Made by a program: the position numbers and the translations under genes
Part shown: piece by piece, positions 27,669-35,475 of the stretch
How positions within the stretch are numbered: position 1 is the first letter of the stretch
Layout: every line of letters begins with the position of its first letter
Origin: Clostridiales bacterium
GTDB lineage: Bacteria > Bacillota > Clostridia > Christensenellales > Borkfalkiaceae
Length of the DNA stretch: 44,765 bases
Assembly (NCBI GenBank): GCA_015069265.1
Contig: SVIY01000003.1
Span: forward strand, 1 to 44,765
Direction: 5' to 3'
The notes under the pieces: model-generated
Database searches by the model: none
What the model was told of the DNA's origin: nothing
Seen by the model: the letters and a program-made list of their open reading frames with translations, nothing else

Positions 27669-28667
27669 ATGGATGAAGCAAAATTGAAAGCGCTTGACGG
27701 AGTCATGGCGCAAATTGAAAAACAATACGGAAAGGGCGCGATTATGCGCTTGGGACAAAACGCAGGAGATGAAAGTATCGACGTTCTTCCCACCGGTTGC
27801 TTGTCGTTAGACCTAGCTATCGGTGTTGGCGGACTTCCCAGAGGAAGAATTATCGAGATTTACGGGCCTGAGTCTTCGGGTAAAACTACTGTTGCGTTAC
27901 ACGTTATTGCTGAAACGCAGAAAGCCGGTGGTATTGCCGCATTCGTTGACGCAGAACACGCACTAGACCCCGTTTACGCAAAAAATCTCGGCGTTAATTT
28001 GGACGAACTTTACGTTTCTCAACCGGATACGGGCGAACAAGCGCTCGATATAACCGCGTCGCTCGTTGGCAGTAAAGCAGTCGACCTCATAGTAGTTGAC
28101 TCTGTAGCAGCCCTTACTCCCAAAGCGGAAATAGAGGGGGATATGGGTGACTCGCACGTCGGTCTACAAGCGCGTCTTATGAGCCAAGCGCTCCGTAAAC
28201 TCACCGCTATTACCAATAAGTCTAAAACGTGTATCATCTTTATCAACCAACTCCGTGAAAAAGTTGGCGTAATGTTTGGTAACCCCGAAGTTACCGCGGG
28301 CGGAAAAGCACTCAAGTTCTATGCGTCCGTTAGAATTGACGTAAGAAAGGCTGACGCTCTTAAGGACAGTAACGGTGCATACGGAAATCACACCAAAGCG
28401 AAAATCGTTAAAAACAAGGTTGCTCCTCCCTTTAAGACTGCCGAATTCGACATTATTTTCGGTAAGGGAATTTCTAAAGGAAGCTGTCTTGTTGACCTCG
28501 GCTTGCAGTACGATATAATTGGGAAAAGTGGGTCTTGGTTCTCTTATAACGGCGAAAAGATAGCGCAAGGCAGAGAAAAGGCAGTAGATTACCTCGAAAC
28601 CAACGTAGAAGTTGCTGACGAGATTAAAGCAAAGATTATGGAAGCATTTCGCAATGCTGGTAAATAA
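27669..28667 (+). CDS. recA: Recombinase RecA
   Basis: A 332-residue strand-exchange ATPase. Walker A '[13 protein letters not shown]' (about residues 66-78), Walker B '[14 protein letters not shown]', loop L1 '[19 protein letters not shown]', the L2 region '[21 protein letters not shown]' and the C-terminal domain '[18 protein letters not shown]' are all intact. The strongly acidic C-terminal tail of E. coli RecA is missing, as in many Clostridia. It follows cinA by 11 bases with AAGAGGAAAA as ribosome site. No GAAC-N4-GTTC LexA box was found directly upstream, so SOS control, if any, acts at the distant operon promoter. Confidence 0.98.
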   Translation: MDEAKLKALDGVMAQIEKQYGKGAIMRLGQNAGDESIDVLPTGCLSLDLAIGVGGLPRGRIIEIYGPESSGKTTVALHVIAETQKAGGIAAFVDAEHALDPVYAKNLGVNLDELYVSQPDTGEQALDITASLVGSKAVDLIVVDSVAALTPKAEIEGDMGDSHVGLQARLMSQALRKLTAITNKSKTCIIFINQLREKVGVMFGNPEVTAGGKALKFYASVRIDVRKADALKDSNGAYGNHTKAKIVKNKVAPPFKTAEFDIIFGKGISKGSCLVDLGLQYDIIGKSGSWFSYNGEKIAQGREKAVDYLETNVEVADEIKAKIMEAFRNAGK

Positions 28668-28682
28668 AAGTACTCCTAGGGA

Positions 28683-28711
28683 TTGACTTTTTAAATAATT
28701 TATTATACAAT
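28683..28711 (+). promoter_or_regulatory. Sigma-A promoter of rny
   Basis: TTGACT (28683-28688), a 17-base spacer and TACAAT (28706-28711), 16 bases after the recA stop. It gives rny an independent transcript with a leader of roughly 57 bases. Confidence 0.82.
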
Positions 28712-28724
28712 ATAAGTAGAAATA

Positions 28725-28749
28725 AAACGCTTTACGAACTTAAGCGTTT
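28725..28749 (+). promoter_or_regulatory. Hairpin in the rny leader
   Basis: AAACGCTT / AAGCGTTT 8-bp perfect stem with a 9-base loop, inside the predicted 5' untranslated region and 12 bases before AGGAGG. There is no T tract, so it is not a terminator. It may stabilise or regulate the mRNA. Confidence 0.5.
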
Positions 28750-28775
28750 AGAATAAAACAGGAGGGCATAATATT

Positions 28776-30389
28776 ATGCAAAGTATAAGTTACGGCTCCC
28801 TGTTCTTGGCACCCGGCGCAACGCCCTGGTTTGTACTTATTGCAGTCATAGCATTAGCTATTGGCGGAGCAGTAAGTTGGGTAGTTACCAAAAAAACCTT
28901 AATTAGTAAGTATGAAAAGGAAAACGGCAACATCGAGGAACAGCGCAACAGAATGCTCGACGACGTTAGAGAGGAGAGCAGGGCAATAAAGAAAGAAGCT
29001 TTGTTGGAAGCAAAAGAACAGGAGATTAAGCTTCGCAATGAATTCGAGCGCGAATCGAAAGAAAAGCGCAGTGAACTTCAAAGAATGGAAAACAGACTCA
29101 ACCAAAAGGAAGAGACTTTGGAGAAAAAAGAGGAAAATTTAGCGAAGCGCAACGAAGAAACAACAAGACAACAAAACGCGTTAAAAGCAAAAGAACTCGA
29201 GGTGGAGAAAAGACTTGAAGAACTAGCGGACGAGAAAGACCGCATGGTTGAAGAGTTTGAAAAAATCGCACAGATGAGTAAAGAAGAGGCAAAGCAAGAA
29301 TTAGTTCTTGCAATTACCGACGAGGCTAAACGCGACGCTGCAGGTATGGTAAAAAATATCGAGGCGGAGGCAAGAGAGAACGGCGAGAGAAAGGCGAAAG
29401 AAATCGTTAGTCTCGCAATTCAAAAGTGCAGTACAGAACAAGCTACCGAAATAACCGTATCAGTCGTACCGCTACCCAGCGACGACATGAAAGCAAGAAT
29501 TATCGGTAGAGAGGGTAGAAACATCAGAACCCTCGAAAACGCAACGGGAATCGAACTTATCATCGACGACACCCCCGAAGTTGTTATCGTTTCGGGATTT
29601 GACCCTGTAAGACGTGAAGTTGCTAGAATCGCGCTTGAAAAACTTATTCAAGACGGTAGAATTCACCCTGCAAGAATAGAAGAAACTGTTGAAAAGGTTA
29701 AAAAGGAACTCGACCAACAGATTAAAGAAGCAGGCGAAGCGGCAATGTTTGAATGCGGTATATTCGGACTTCACCCCGAAATCGTTAAACTTCTTGGTAG
29801 ACTTAAATTCCGTACGAGCTACGGTCAGAACGTGTTAAAGCACTCTATCGAGGTTTCGCACCTCGCAGGCGTTATGGCAACCGAACTTGGAGTTGACCCG
29901 GCGCTTGCAAAACGTGCAGGACTTTTGCACGATATCGGTAAAGCGGTTGACTTTGAAATTGAAGGAACGCACATGCAAATCGGTGGCGACCTCGCAAAGA
30001 AGTACAGAGAAAACCACAACGTTATCAATGCAATCGTTTCTCACCACGGTGACGTTGAGGCGAAAACTATCGAAGCAATTTTAGTTCAAGCGGCAGACGC
30101 TATCTCTGGTGCAAGACCTGGAGCTAGACGTGAAACTACCACTAACTACATCAAGAGATTGCAAAAACTCGAAGAGATTTCTTCAGGATTTAAGGGCGTT
30201 GAGAAATGCTATGCAATTCAAGCGGGTAGAGAAGTGCGCGTTATGGTTAAACCCGAACAGGTTAACGATGCGCAAACCTTGTTCCTTGCAAAAGAAATTG
30301 CTAAAAAGATTGAGCAAGAAATGGAATACCCCGGACAAATTAAGGTTAACGTCATAAGAGAATGGCGCGCAACCGAATTTGCGAAGTAG
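28776..30389 (+). CDS. rny: Ribonuclease Y
   Basis: A 537-residue membrane-anchored endoribonuclease that starts mRNA decay. One N-terminal membrane helix (about residues 15-37, '[20 protein letters not shown]') is followed by a long charged coiled coil (about 45-205, very rich in Glu, Lys and Arg). A KH domain follows, '[25 protein letters not shown]'. The HD domain has '[15 protein letters not shown]' and '[13 protein letters not shown]'. Length and order match RNase Y of Bacillus. AGGAGG precedes the ATG by nine bases. It has its own promoter after recA and a terminator downstream. Confidence 0.97.
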   Translation: MQSISYGSLFLAPGATPWFVLIAVIALAIGGAVSWVVTKKTLISKYEKENGNIEEQRNRMLDDVREESRAIKKEALLEAKEQEIKLRNEFERESKEKRSELQRMENRLNQKEETLEKKEENLAKRNEETTRQQNALKAKELEVEKRLEELADEKDRMVEEFEKIAQMSKEEAKQELVLAITDEAKRDAAGMVKNIEAEARENGERKAKEIVSLAIQKCSTEQATEITVSVVPLPSDDMKARIIGREGRNIRTLENATGIELIIDDTPEVVIVSGFDPVRREVARIALEKLIQDGRIHPARIEETVEKVKKELDQQIKEAGEAAMFECGIFGLHPEIVKLLGRLKFRTSYGQNVLKHSIEVSHLAGVMATELGVDPALAKRAGLLHDIGKAVDFEIEGTHMQIGGDLAKKYRENHNVINAIVSHHGDVEAKTIEAILVQAADAISGARPGARRETTTNYIKRLQKLEEISSGFKGVEKCYAIQAGREVRVMVKPEQVNDAQTLFLAKEIAKKIEQEMEYPGQIKVNVIREWRATEFAK

Positions 30390-30446
30390 GTCGGCTTTTC
30401 CGCTTCAAAGCCTTAAAAGAAGGACTTTCTAAAACAACAAAAATAT

Positions 30447-30477
30447 CCCCGACATTTTGTCGGGGAGTTTTTATTTT
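30447..30477 (+). terminator. Terminator of rny
   Basis: CCCCGACA / TGTCGGGG 8-bp stem with TTT loop, then AGTTTTTATTTT. Confidence 0.9.
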
Positions 30478-30490
30478 AAACATTAATGGA

Positions 30491-30511
30491 AACGAATGTG
30501 CATACGTATTA
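30491..30511 (+). repeat. 21-base imperfect direct repeat, copy 1
   Basis: AACGAATGTGCATACGTATTA matches the copy 40 bases downstream at 17 of 21 positions. Its core CATACGTAT is close to palindromic, which is suggestive of a protein-binding site. Confidence 0.5.
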
Positions 30512-30530
30512 AAAAATATCGTTATATTAA

Positions 30531-30551
30531 AACGTATGAGCATGCGTAATA
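30531..30551 (+). repeat. 21-base imperfect direct repeat, copy 2
   Basis: AACGTATGAGCATGCGTAATA lies exactly 40 bases after copy 1, about four helical turns, and about 93 bases before the -35 box of the creatininase-family gene. It could be an activator or repressor site (inference). Confidence 0.5.
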
Positions 30552-30643
30552 GGTGCACATATATAGCATCTAGATTTGTTATATGGGAAGATTTTCTTTT
30601 TTATAAAAACAGTTAGTTTTGTGCATTTAATTGTTTTGCGCTC

Positions 30644-30672
30644 TTGACTTTTATTTTCGTTTGGAATATAAT
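30644..30672 (+). promoter_or_regulatory. Near-consensus sigma-A promoter
   Basis: TTGACT (30644-30649), a 17-base spacer and TATAAT (30667-30672), the strongest-looking promoter in the window, 35 bases before the ATG. Confidence 0.88.
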
Positions 30673-30707
30673 GTTTTTATAAATTATAGCAATAGGAGAA
30701 AAATACT

Positions 30708-31445
30708 ATGCAAATGCTCGATATGTTATATGATGAAATTCAAGACGCGGTGGATAGAAAAGTACCTTTCGTTATTCCGATTGGAACGTTAGAGTACCAT
30801 GCTCGTCACGCTTCTTGCGGAACGGATACGCTCGTTATTACAGGGTGCTTAAGAGAACTTGAAAAGGAAAAGGAAATAGTCGTTTGCCCTCCTCTTTGGT
30901 ACGGCGTAGCGTCATACGCAGTTTGCGAACCCAAGCCTAGCCACTTCCACGTAGACGAAGATGCTTACGTAAACTACCTTTATTATATCTTAAAATCTAT
31001 GATTGACGCAGGTCATAAAAATATTTACCTCGTTGCACACCATCAAACAGAGGGCGCAGGCTTAATGCCCATGACCATTGCTTGCCACAAGGCCGCTAAA
31101 AAGGTTACTATGGAATATATGGAAAACAAACTTGGTAAAGGTTGGTGGGGCAGTGATGCTTACAAATCTTACTATGAAGATATGGGCAGTGCTGACGACC
31201 CGTTCTCATACATTAAAGTTATTCCGCTTATCGGTGCAGATGCACAAATTAAGTGCGGTGGTTTCGACCACGCAGGCAAGTGGGAAACAAGTCTTATGAT
31301 GGGAACATACCCAGAACTCGTTGACCTTTCTCGTTGCGATAGGAATACCGAATGGTTTGCTGAAAGTGCAAAGGAAGCTAGTGTAGAAACGGGTAAACAT
31401 ATGGTTAACTGCACGTTAGAGTGGCTCCGTAAGGTTATCGTTTAA
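30708..31445 (+). CDS. Creatininase-family amidohydrolase
   Basis: A 245-residue cytosolic protein of the creatininase/MftE superfamily. The first metal site is recognisable as 'PIGTLEYHARHASCGTD' (Glu29, His31, Asp40), in place of the usual 'GS.EQHGPHLP..TD'. The second motif, normally 'NGHGGN', reads 'VAHHQTEGAG'. The late 'HAGKWETSLMM' is the standard family Glu motif. Relatives cleave cyclic or linear amides such as creatinine, the pyrimidine of riboflavin precursors or the mycofactocin peptide. The altered second motif makes the substrate unpredictable. It is a single-gene transcript with a strong promoter, AGGAG site and terminator. No mycofactocin genes are nearby. Confidence 0.8.
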   Translation: MQMLDMLYDEIQDAVDRKVPFVIPIGTLEYHARHASCGTDTLVITGCLRELEKEKEIVVCPPLWYGVASYAVCEPKPSHFHVDEDAYVNYLYYILKSMIDAGHKNIYLVAHHQTEGAGLMPMTIACHKAAKKVTMEYMENKLGKGWWGSDAYKSYYEDMGSADDPFSYIKVIPLIGADAQIKCGGFDHAGKWETSLMMGTYPELVDLSRCDRNTEWFAESAKEASVETGKHMVNCTLEWLRKVIV

Positions 31446-31459
31446 TCAATAAAAAAATT

Positions 31460-31491
31460 AAGACCGTCTTGATTAAGACGGTCTTTTTGTT
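31460..31491. terminator. Bidirectional terminator between convergent genes
   Basis: AAGACCGTCTT / AAGACGGTCTT 11-bp stem with GATT loop, T-rich on both sides. It ends the creatininase-family gene and the convergent guaA gene. Confidence 0.92.
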
Positions 31492-31506
31492 TTATATTGT
31501 AAAATA

Positions 31507-32487
31507 TTATTCCCACTCAATCGTGCCGATGGGCTTTGGCGTGAGGTCTAGAAGAACTCTGTTAATGCCTTCAACTTCCTTAGTAATTCTATCGGTAATT
31601 TTATGAAGAACTGCATAATCGATTTCTTCAATAGTAGCGGTCATTGCGTCAACAGTGTTAACCGCCCTAATAATTGCAGGCCAACCCTCGTATCTCTTTC
31701 CGTCTTTAACACCGACGCTCTTCATATCGGGAACTGCGATAAAGTATTGCCATACCTTTCCGGCAAGACCGCAGTTATCGAATTCTTCTCTTAAAATCGC
31801 GTCAGCTTCGCGGAGCGCGTGGAGTCTATCGCGAGTTATTGCACCCAGACATCTTACGCCGAGACCAGGGCCAGGGAAGGGTTGACGGTCAACCATTGAA
31901 GCGGGAAGACCGAGTGCTTTACCAACGACCCTAACTTCGTCTTTATAAAGAAGTTTAACGGGCTCAACAAGTTCAAATTGCATATCTTCGGGAAGTCCGC
32001 CAACGTTATGGTGGGCTTTAACACCGTCGCTCTCGATAATGTCGGGATAGATAGTGCCTTGCGCGAGGAAGGAAATGCCCTTTAATTTAGACGCTTCTTC
32101 GTCGAACACTTTAATGAATTCGCCACCGATAATTTTTCTCTTCTTTTCGGGTGCAGACACTCCTTCGAGAAGTGATAAGAAACGGTCCGTTGCGTCGATG
32201 TATATGAGGTTTGCATCAAGCGCTTTACCGAAAACTTCTATAACTTGTTCACTCTCTCCCTTTCTCATTAAACCGTGGTTAACGTGCACGCAAACGAGTT
32301 GTTTGCCGATTGCCTTAATTAAAAGTGCGGCAACAACCGAGCTATCAACACCACCAGACAAAGCGAGAAGCACTTTTTTATCGCCTACTTGTTCGCGAAC
32401 GAGTTTAACTTGTTCGTCAATGAAAGCATTTGCAAGTGCAGTAGTTGTAATACGTTCCATATTTTCAGGTCTTTTGTTGTTATCCAT
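31507..32487 (-). CDS. guaA: GMP synthase, ATP-pyrophosphatase subunit only
   Basis: I set the start at ATG 32487 ('MDNNKRPENMERITTTAL', 326 residues), preceded by GGGAG; the track start at 32526 lies upstream of the promoter's -10 box start region. The protein amidates XMP to GMP. Visible are the P-loop 'LLALSGGVDSSVVAALL', 'HVNHGLMRKGE', 'AQGTIYPDIIES', 'DRQPFPGPGLGVR' and the C-terminal dimerisation end 'LDLTPKPIGTIEWE'. The glutamine amidotransferase domain (about 190 residues) that begins most bacterial GuaA proteins is completely absent, as in the two-subunit archaeal enzymes. It must use ammonia or a separate GATase subunit, and none is in the window. A minus-strand promoter precedes it. 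Confidence 0.92.
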   Translation of the reverse strand: MDNNKRPENMERITTTALANAFIDEQVKLVREQVGDKKVLLALSGGVDSSVVAALLIKAIGKQLVCVHVNHGLMRKGESEQVIEVFGKALDANLIYIDATDRFLSLLEGVSAPEKKRKIIGGEFIKVFDEEASKLKGISFLAQGTIYPDIIESDGVKAHHNVGGLPEDMQFELVEPVKLLYKDEVRVVGKALGLPASMVDRQPFPGPGLGVRCLGAITRDRLHALREADAILREEFDNCGLAGKVWQYFIAVPDMKSVGVKDGKRYEGWPAIIRAVNTVDAMTATIEEIDYAVLHKITDRITKEVEGINRVLLDLTPKPIGTIEWE

Positions 32488-32517
32488 AAAACACTCCCAA
32501 AAGTTAATTACGCTATA

Positions 32518-32546
32518 ATTATACACCAGACTCGACTTAAATTCAA
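32518..32546 (-). promoter_or_regulatory. Minus-strand promoter of guaA
   Basis: Read on the minus strand: TTGAAT, a 17-base spacer and TATAAT, 30 bases before the ATG at 32487. Confidence 0.78.
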
Positions 32547-32641
32547 GTAAATGAGTTCAAAAAATAATCATCACTCTATTAAAATTTCTTAAACATAATA
32601 TAATTTAACAGTATAAAATGTACCTTAACTACAAATTTTGT

Positions 32642-32670
32642 TTGCAAAATGCACGTTTTGGGTTTATAAT
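32642..32670 (+). promoter_or_regulatory. Promoter of the NSS transporter gene
   Basis: TTGCAA (32642-32647), a 17-base spacer and TATAAT (32665-32670). The spacer holds a CAAAA-N6-TTTTG inverted repeat (32645-32660) that could be an operator. Confidence 0.72.
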
Positions 32671-32704
32671 AATCTATATTAATCACATAAAAGGAAAAAG
32701 ACAG

Positions 32705-34108
32705 ATGGCAAAGAAAGTTAATGCCGTCAGTGGAGAAAGAGAGGGGTTTGGGTCAAGGCTCGGCTTTATTCTTATTTCTGCTGGATGTGCAATAGGTCTT
32801 GGTAACGTTTGGCGCTTTCCATATATCGTAGGACAATACGGTGGCGCGGCGTTCATTTTACTTTATTTATTGTTCCTCGTTATATTCGGTATTCCGATTA
32901 TGACTATGGAATTTGCAGTGGGTAGGGCGAGCAGGAAGAGTATTATTTCCTCTTTCCAAACGTTAGAACCTAAAGGGGCAAAGTGGCATCTTTTCGGCTA
33001 CGTCGGCGCGATTGGTAACTACGTTTTAATGATGTTCTACGTCGTTGTAACGGGTTGGATGGTTATTTATTTCTTTAAGTCAATAGGCGGTGCGTTTATC
33101 TCTACTGATTCTGCGAACATAGCAGGACAGTTTTCTGCCGTTAAAAGCGACGTGCTGTTACAAGTAGGAATTACGGCTATAGTAATTGCGTTTGGTATTT
33201 TTGTTTGTTCGTTGGGTGTTAAAAACGGCGTTGAACGCGTAAATAAAGTTATGATGATATTATTGCTCATCATAATAGTGTGCCTTGCAGTGTACGTTAT
33301 TACCTTAAAAGGTGCGGACGAGGGACTTAAATACTATCTCGTTCCCGACTTTAACAAACTGTTTAGTGAAAACTTTGGCGAAGCGCTCTTTGCCGCTATG
33401 GGACAAGCGTTCTTTACACTTTCTATCGGTATGGGTTCAATGGCTATATTCGGAAGCTATATCAAAAAAGAAAAGAGGCTTTTGGGCGAGGCGACGACAA
33501 TCGCGGTTTTAGATACTAGCGTTGCGTTTATAGCAGGCTTAATCGTTATCCCTGCGTGCTTTGCGTTTAACGTTGACCAAACGGCAGGCCCCGGATTGAT
33601 TTTTGAAGCTTTGCCTGCGGTGTTTAACTCTATGCCTCCCGTCGTTGGTAGAATAGTCGGTTCGTTCTTCTTCTTGTTTATGATATTTGCGGCATTCTCA
33701 ACGGTTGTAGGCGTGTTTGAGAATATAATCGCGTTTGGTATGGACAAGTGGGGTTGGAGTAGACACAAGTCTTGCCTTATAAACCTTATCGTGTTGCTCG
33801 TCGCAGTATTGCCGTGCATATTCGGGTTTAACCTTTTATCAGGGTTTACACCGCTCGGTGCAGGCACTAATATAATGGATTTAGAAGACTTTATTATTTC
33901 TAGCAATATTCTTCCTATCGGCTCACTAATCTACGTGCTTTTCTGTACGATGGATAAAAAGGGGTGGGGGTGGAATAAATTCCTTACCGAAGCAAACATG
34001 GGCAAGGGCGCGTCTTTCCCAGCTAAACTTCGTGTTTACTGTAAATACATCTTGCCTTTGTTTATCCTCGCACTGTGGGTACAAGGCTATATAACGATGT
34101 TTTTCTAA
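32705..34108 (+). CDS. Neurotransmitter:sodium symporter family transporter
   Basis: The start is set at ATG 32705 ('MAKKVNAVSGEREGFGSR', 467 residues); AAAGGAAAAAG precedes it and the track start at 32618 lies upstream of the promoter. It is an NSS/SNF (LeuT-fold) sodium-coupled amino acid importer. The family motif 'GSRLGFILISAGCAIGLGNVWRFPYIVGQYGGAAF' gives the unwound helix 1 that binds substrate and sodium. About eleven membrane helices are visible, the shorter bacterial form. 'FFTLSIGMGSMAIFGSYI' is the helix 6 region. Substrate is probably a neutral or aromatic amino acid (family inference). It is divergent from guaA and single-gene, ended by a terminator. Confidence 0.93.
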   Translation: MAKKVNAVSGEREGFGSRLGFILISAGCAIGLGNVWRFPYIVGQYGGAAFILLYLLFLVIFGIPIMTMEFAVGRASRKSIISSFQTLEPKGAKWHLFGYVGAIGNYVLMMFYVVVTGWMVIYFFKSIGGAFISTDSANIAGQFSAVKSDVLLQVGITAIVIAFGIFVCSLGVKNGVERVNKVMMILLLIIIVCLAVYVITLKGADEGLKYYLVPDFNKLFSENFGEALFAAMGQAFFTLSIGMGSMAIFGSYIKKEKRLLGEATTIAVLDTSVAFIAGLIVIPACFAFNVDQTAGPGLIFEALPAVFNSMPPVVGRIVGSFFFLFMIFAAFSTVVGVFENIIAFGMDKWGWSRHKSCLINLIVLLVAVLPCIFGFNLLSGFTPLGAGTNIMDLEDFIISSNILPIGSLIYVLFCTMDKKGWGWNKFLTEANMGKGASFPAKLRVYCKYILPLFILALWVQGYITMFF

Positions 34109-34120
34109 TTAATAAATGAA

Positions 34121-34155
34121 AAATGCTCTGGCAAACACCTGCCAGAGCATTTCTT
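34121..34155. terminator. Bidirectional terminator
   Basis: AAATGCTCTGGCA / TGCCAGAGCATTT 13-bp stem with AACACC loop, followed by CTTT on the plus strand and preceded by A-rich sequence. It serves the NSS gene and azlD. Confidence 0.9.
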
Positions 34156-34160
34156 TATAG

Positions 34161-34469
34161 TTAAAATATAAATCCGCCAATGAATACTGACACGCAAGCA
34201 AGCAGAGCGACGATTATTAGCGACTGCTTACATATAGAGGCGATAAGTGCCACTACCGTGCCGATTAAGGCTGTCCAAATGTTTCCCGTCGAGTATAAAA
34301 TATAGGGGAAAGTCATTGCGGATAACACCGCGTAGGGAACGTAGAACAACAGGCTTTGCAGATACCTCGACGTGATTTTCTTTCTAAACGCTACTAAAGG
34401 AATCATGCGGATTAAGTAGGTTACGCCAGCCATTACCAAAATCATCAACGCCATTTTACCTAACTGCAT
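34161..34469 (-). CDS. azlD: AzlD branched-chain amino acid export subunit
   Basis: A 102-residue protein, small and almost entirely hydrophobic, with four predicted membrane helices. The family motif 'GVTYLIRMIPLVAF' is near residues 15-28 and 'YVPYAVLSAMTFP' near 43-56. AzlD is the small partner of AzlC in exporters of branched-chain amino acids and their analogues. Its start lies inside the end of azlC (14-base overlap), giving translational coupling. Confidence 0.9.
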   Translation of the reverse strand: MQLGKMALMILVMAGVTYLIRMIPLVAFRKKITSRYLQSLLFYVPYAVLSAMTFPYILYSTGNIWTALIGTVVALIASICKQSLIIVALLACVSVFIGGFIF

Positions 34470-35202
34470 CTTTCTTGTCCTCCTTATTAATCGGGCAGAC
34501 GAAAGCCATGATTACGGCTGTGATAACTGCGCTAATTATAATTCGTATACCTTCTTTTATAACGCTAAACGCGGGGACGAAGAATAAAATACAGCTTATT
34601 CCTGCGCTCATAAGCACTGCGGCTGCAACGCCCTTTTGCTTTATTGACGGCGGAATAATAATAGCTATAAACATAGCGTACAGCGCGATATTAAGGGCGT
34701 TTGTCGCCATTGGTGGAAGAATGCTTCCTGCCGTTGCGCCAAGTAGTGTTCCGAGCGACCAACCGAAGTATGGGAGGATAATCAGCCCTAGAAAATATTT
34801 CTTGTTGAAAAGTCCCTTTTTAGAAGATGATACTGCAAAGATTTCGTCCGTGACGAAAGCAGAGTAGAAAAACCTATTGGCAAGCGTAAACGAGTCGTCC
34901 ATTTTTTGAGATAGGGTTATACTCATAAGGAAGTAGCGCGAGTTTATAACAAGCTGGGTCACAACCATTTCCAAAAACGTTCCTAGCGTTGCTATAACGG
35001 TAAGGCCTGCAAGTTGTCCGGCGGAAGTTAGGTTTGTCATGGAAATAAAAAGAGACATAAACCAAGGCACGCCTAATACTACTGCTTGAACGCCAAAAGC
35101 AAACGAAACGGATAGGTATCCTAGTCCTATCGGAAGTCCGTCCTTTAGCCCGACCTTAAAATTAAGTTGTTCTTCTTTAGCGGTAGCTTTTGTTTTTTTC
35201 AT
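34456..35202 (-). CDS. azlC: AzlC branched-chain amino acid export permease
   Basis: A 248-residue integral membrane protein. The AzlC signature 'GLPIGLGYLSVSFAFGVQAV' (about residues 19-38) and 'MTNLTSAGQLAGLTVIA' are clear, followed by 'NSRYFLMSITLS' and 'DEIFAVSS'. Together with AzlD it exports branched-chain amino acids (BrnFE/YgaZH type). No Lrp-type regulator lies beside it. GGAGAA precedes the ATG and a minus-strand promoter is predicted. Confidence 0.92.
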   Translation of the reverse strand: MKKTKATAKEEQLNFKVGLKDGLPIGLGYLSVSFAFGVQAVVLGVPWFMSLFISMTNLTSAGQLAGLTVIATLGTFLEMVVTQLVINSRYFLMSITLSQKMDDSFTLANRFFYSAFVTDEIFAVSSSKKGLFNKKYFLGLIILPYFGWSLGTLLGATAGSILPPMATNALNIALYAMFIAIIIPPSIKQKGVAAAVLMSAGISCILFFVPAFSVIKEGIRIIISAVITAVIMAFVCPINKEDKKDAVR

Positions 35203-35227
35203 GATTTCTCCAAAAATTAACGCAAGT

Positions 35228-35257
35228 ATTTTATCACAAAACCTATTGATTTGTAAA
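35228..35257 (-). promoter_or_regulatory. Candidate minus-strand promoter of azlCD
   Basis: Read on the minus strand: TTTACA, an 18-base spacer and TAAAAT, 25 bases before the azlC ATG. Confidence 0.5.
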
Positions 35258-35359
35258 CGAAAATGGTGTGGGTGGGTAAATTTATGCGCAAAGACTTTTG
35301 TTAAGGGGTAAAAAGGGAGAAATTTCTATAAATTTCTGACTTTATTTATATATAAATAA

Positions 35360-35388
35360 TTTACAAAACACGCAAATTTTGTTATAAT
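35360..35388 (+). promoter_or_regulatory. Promoter of the fumC-hdr-flx-frd operon
   Basis: TTTACA (35360-35365), a 17-base spacer and TATAAT (35383-35388). An ACAAAA-N8-TTTTGT inverted repeat spans the -35 and spacer. TTGTTA-N4-TAACGA overlaps the -10. Either could bind a redox repressor. Confidence 0.75.
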
Positions 35389-35420
35389 TAACGAGAAATA
35401 AAATTATAACGGAAACTTAT

Positions 35421-35455
35421 GCGCTTTTTTGTCCTCTTTTGAGGCGCGAAAAAGC
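35421..35455 (+). promoter_or_regulatory. Hairpin in the fumC leader
   Basis: Outer stem GCTTTTT / AAAAAGC and inner stem CCTC / GAGG around a TTTT loop. An alternative pairing uses GCGC (35421-35424) with GCGC (35444-35447). It lies in the roughly 80-base leader just before AAAGGAG. Two exclusive folds beside a ribosome site could act as a switch (inference). Confidence 0.4.
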
Positions 35456-35475
35456 AGTAAAAAAGGAGATTGATT

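Larger units (their letters stand above)
30390..30707. other. Intergenic region between rny and the creatininase-family gene
   Basis: This 318-base gap holds the rny terminator, two 21-base imperfect direct repeats, a near-perfect promoter and an AGGAG ribosome site. The ORF track's 84-residue ORF (30362-30616) runs through the terminator and has no family resemblance. No RNA gene was recognised. Confidence 0.7.

Noticed and set aside
28668-28682. Terminator between recA and rny
   Set aside because: No stem followed by a T tract is present; read-through from recA into rny is possible.
30362-30616. 84-residue ORF after rny
   Set aside because: It overlaps the rny end and runs through the terminator hairpin; no recognisable domain.
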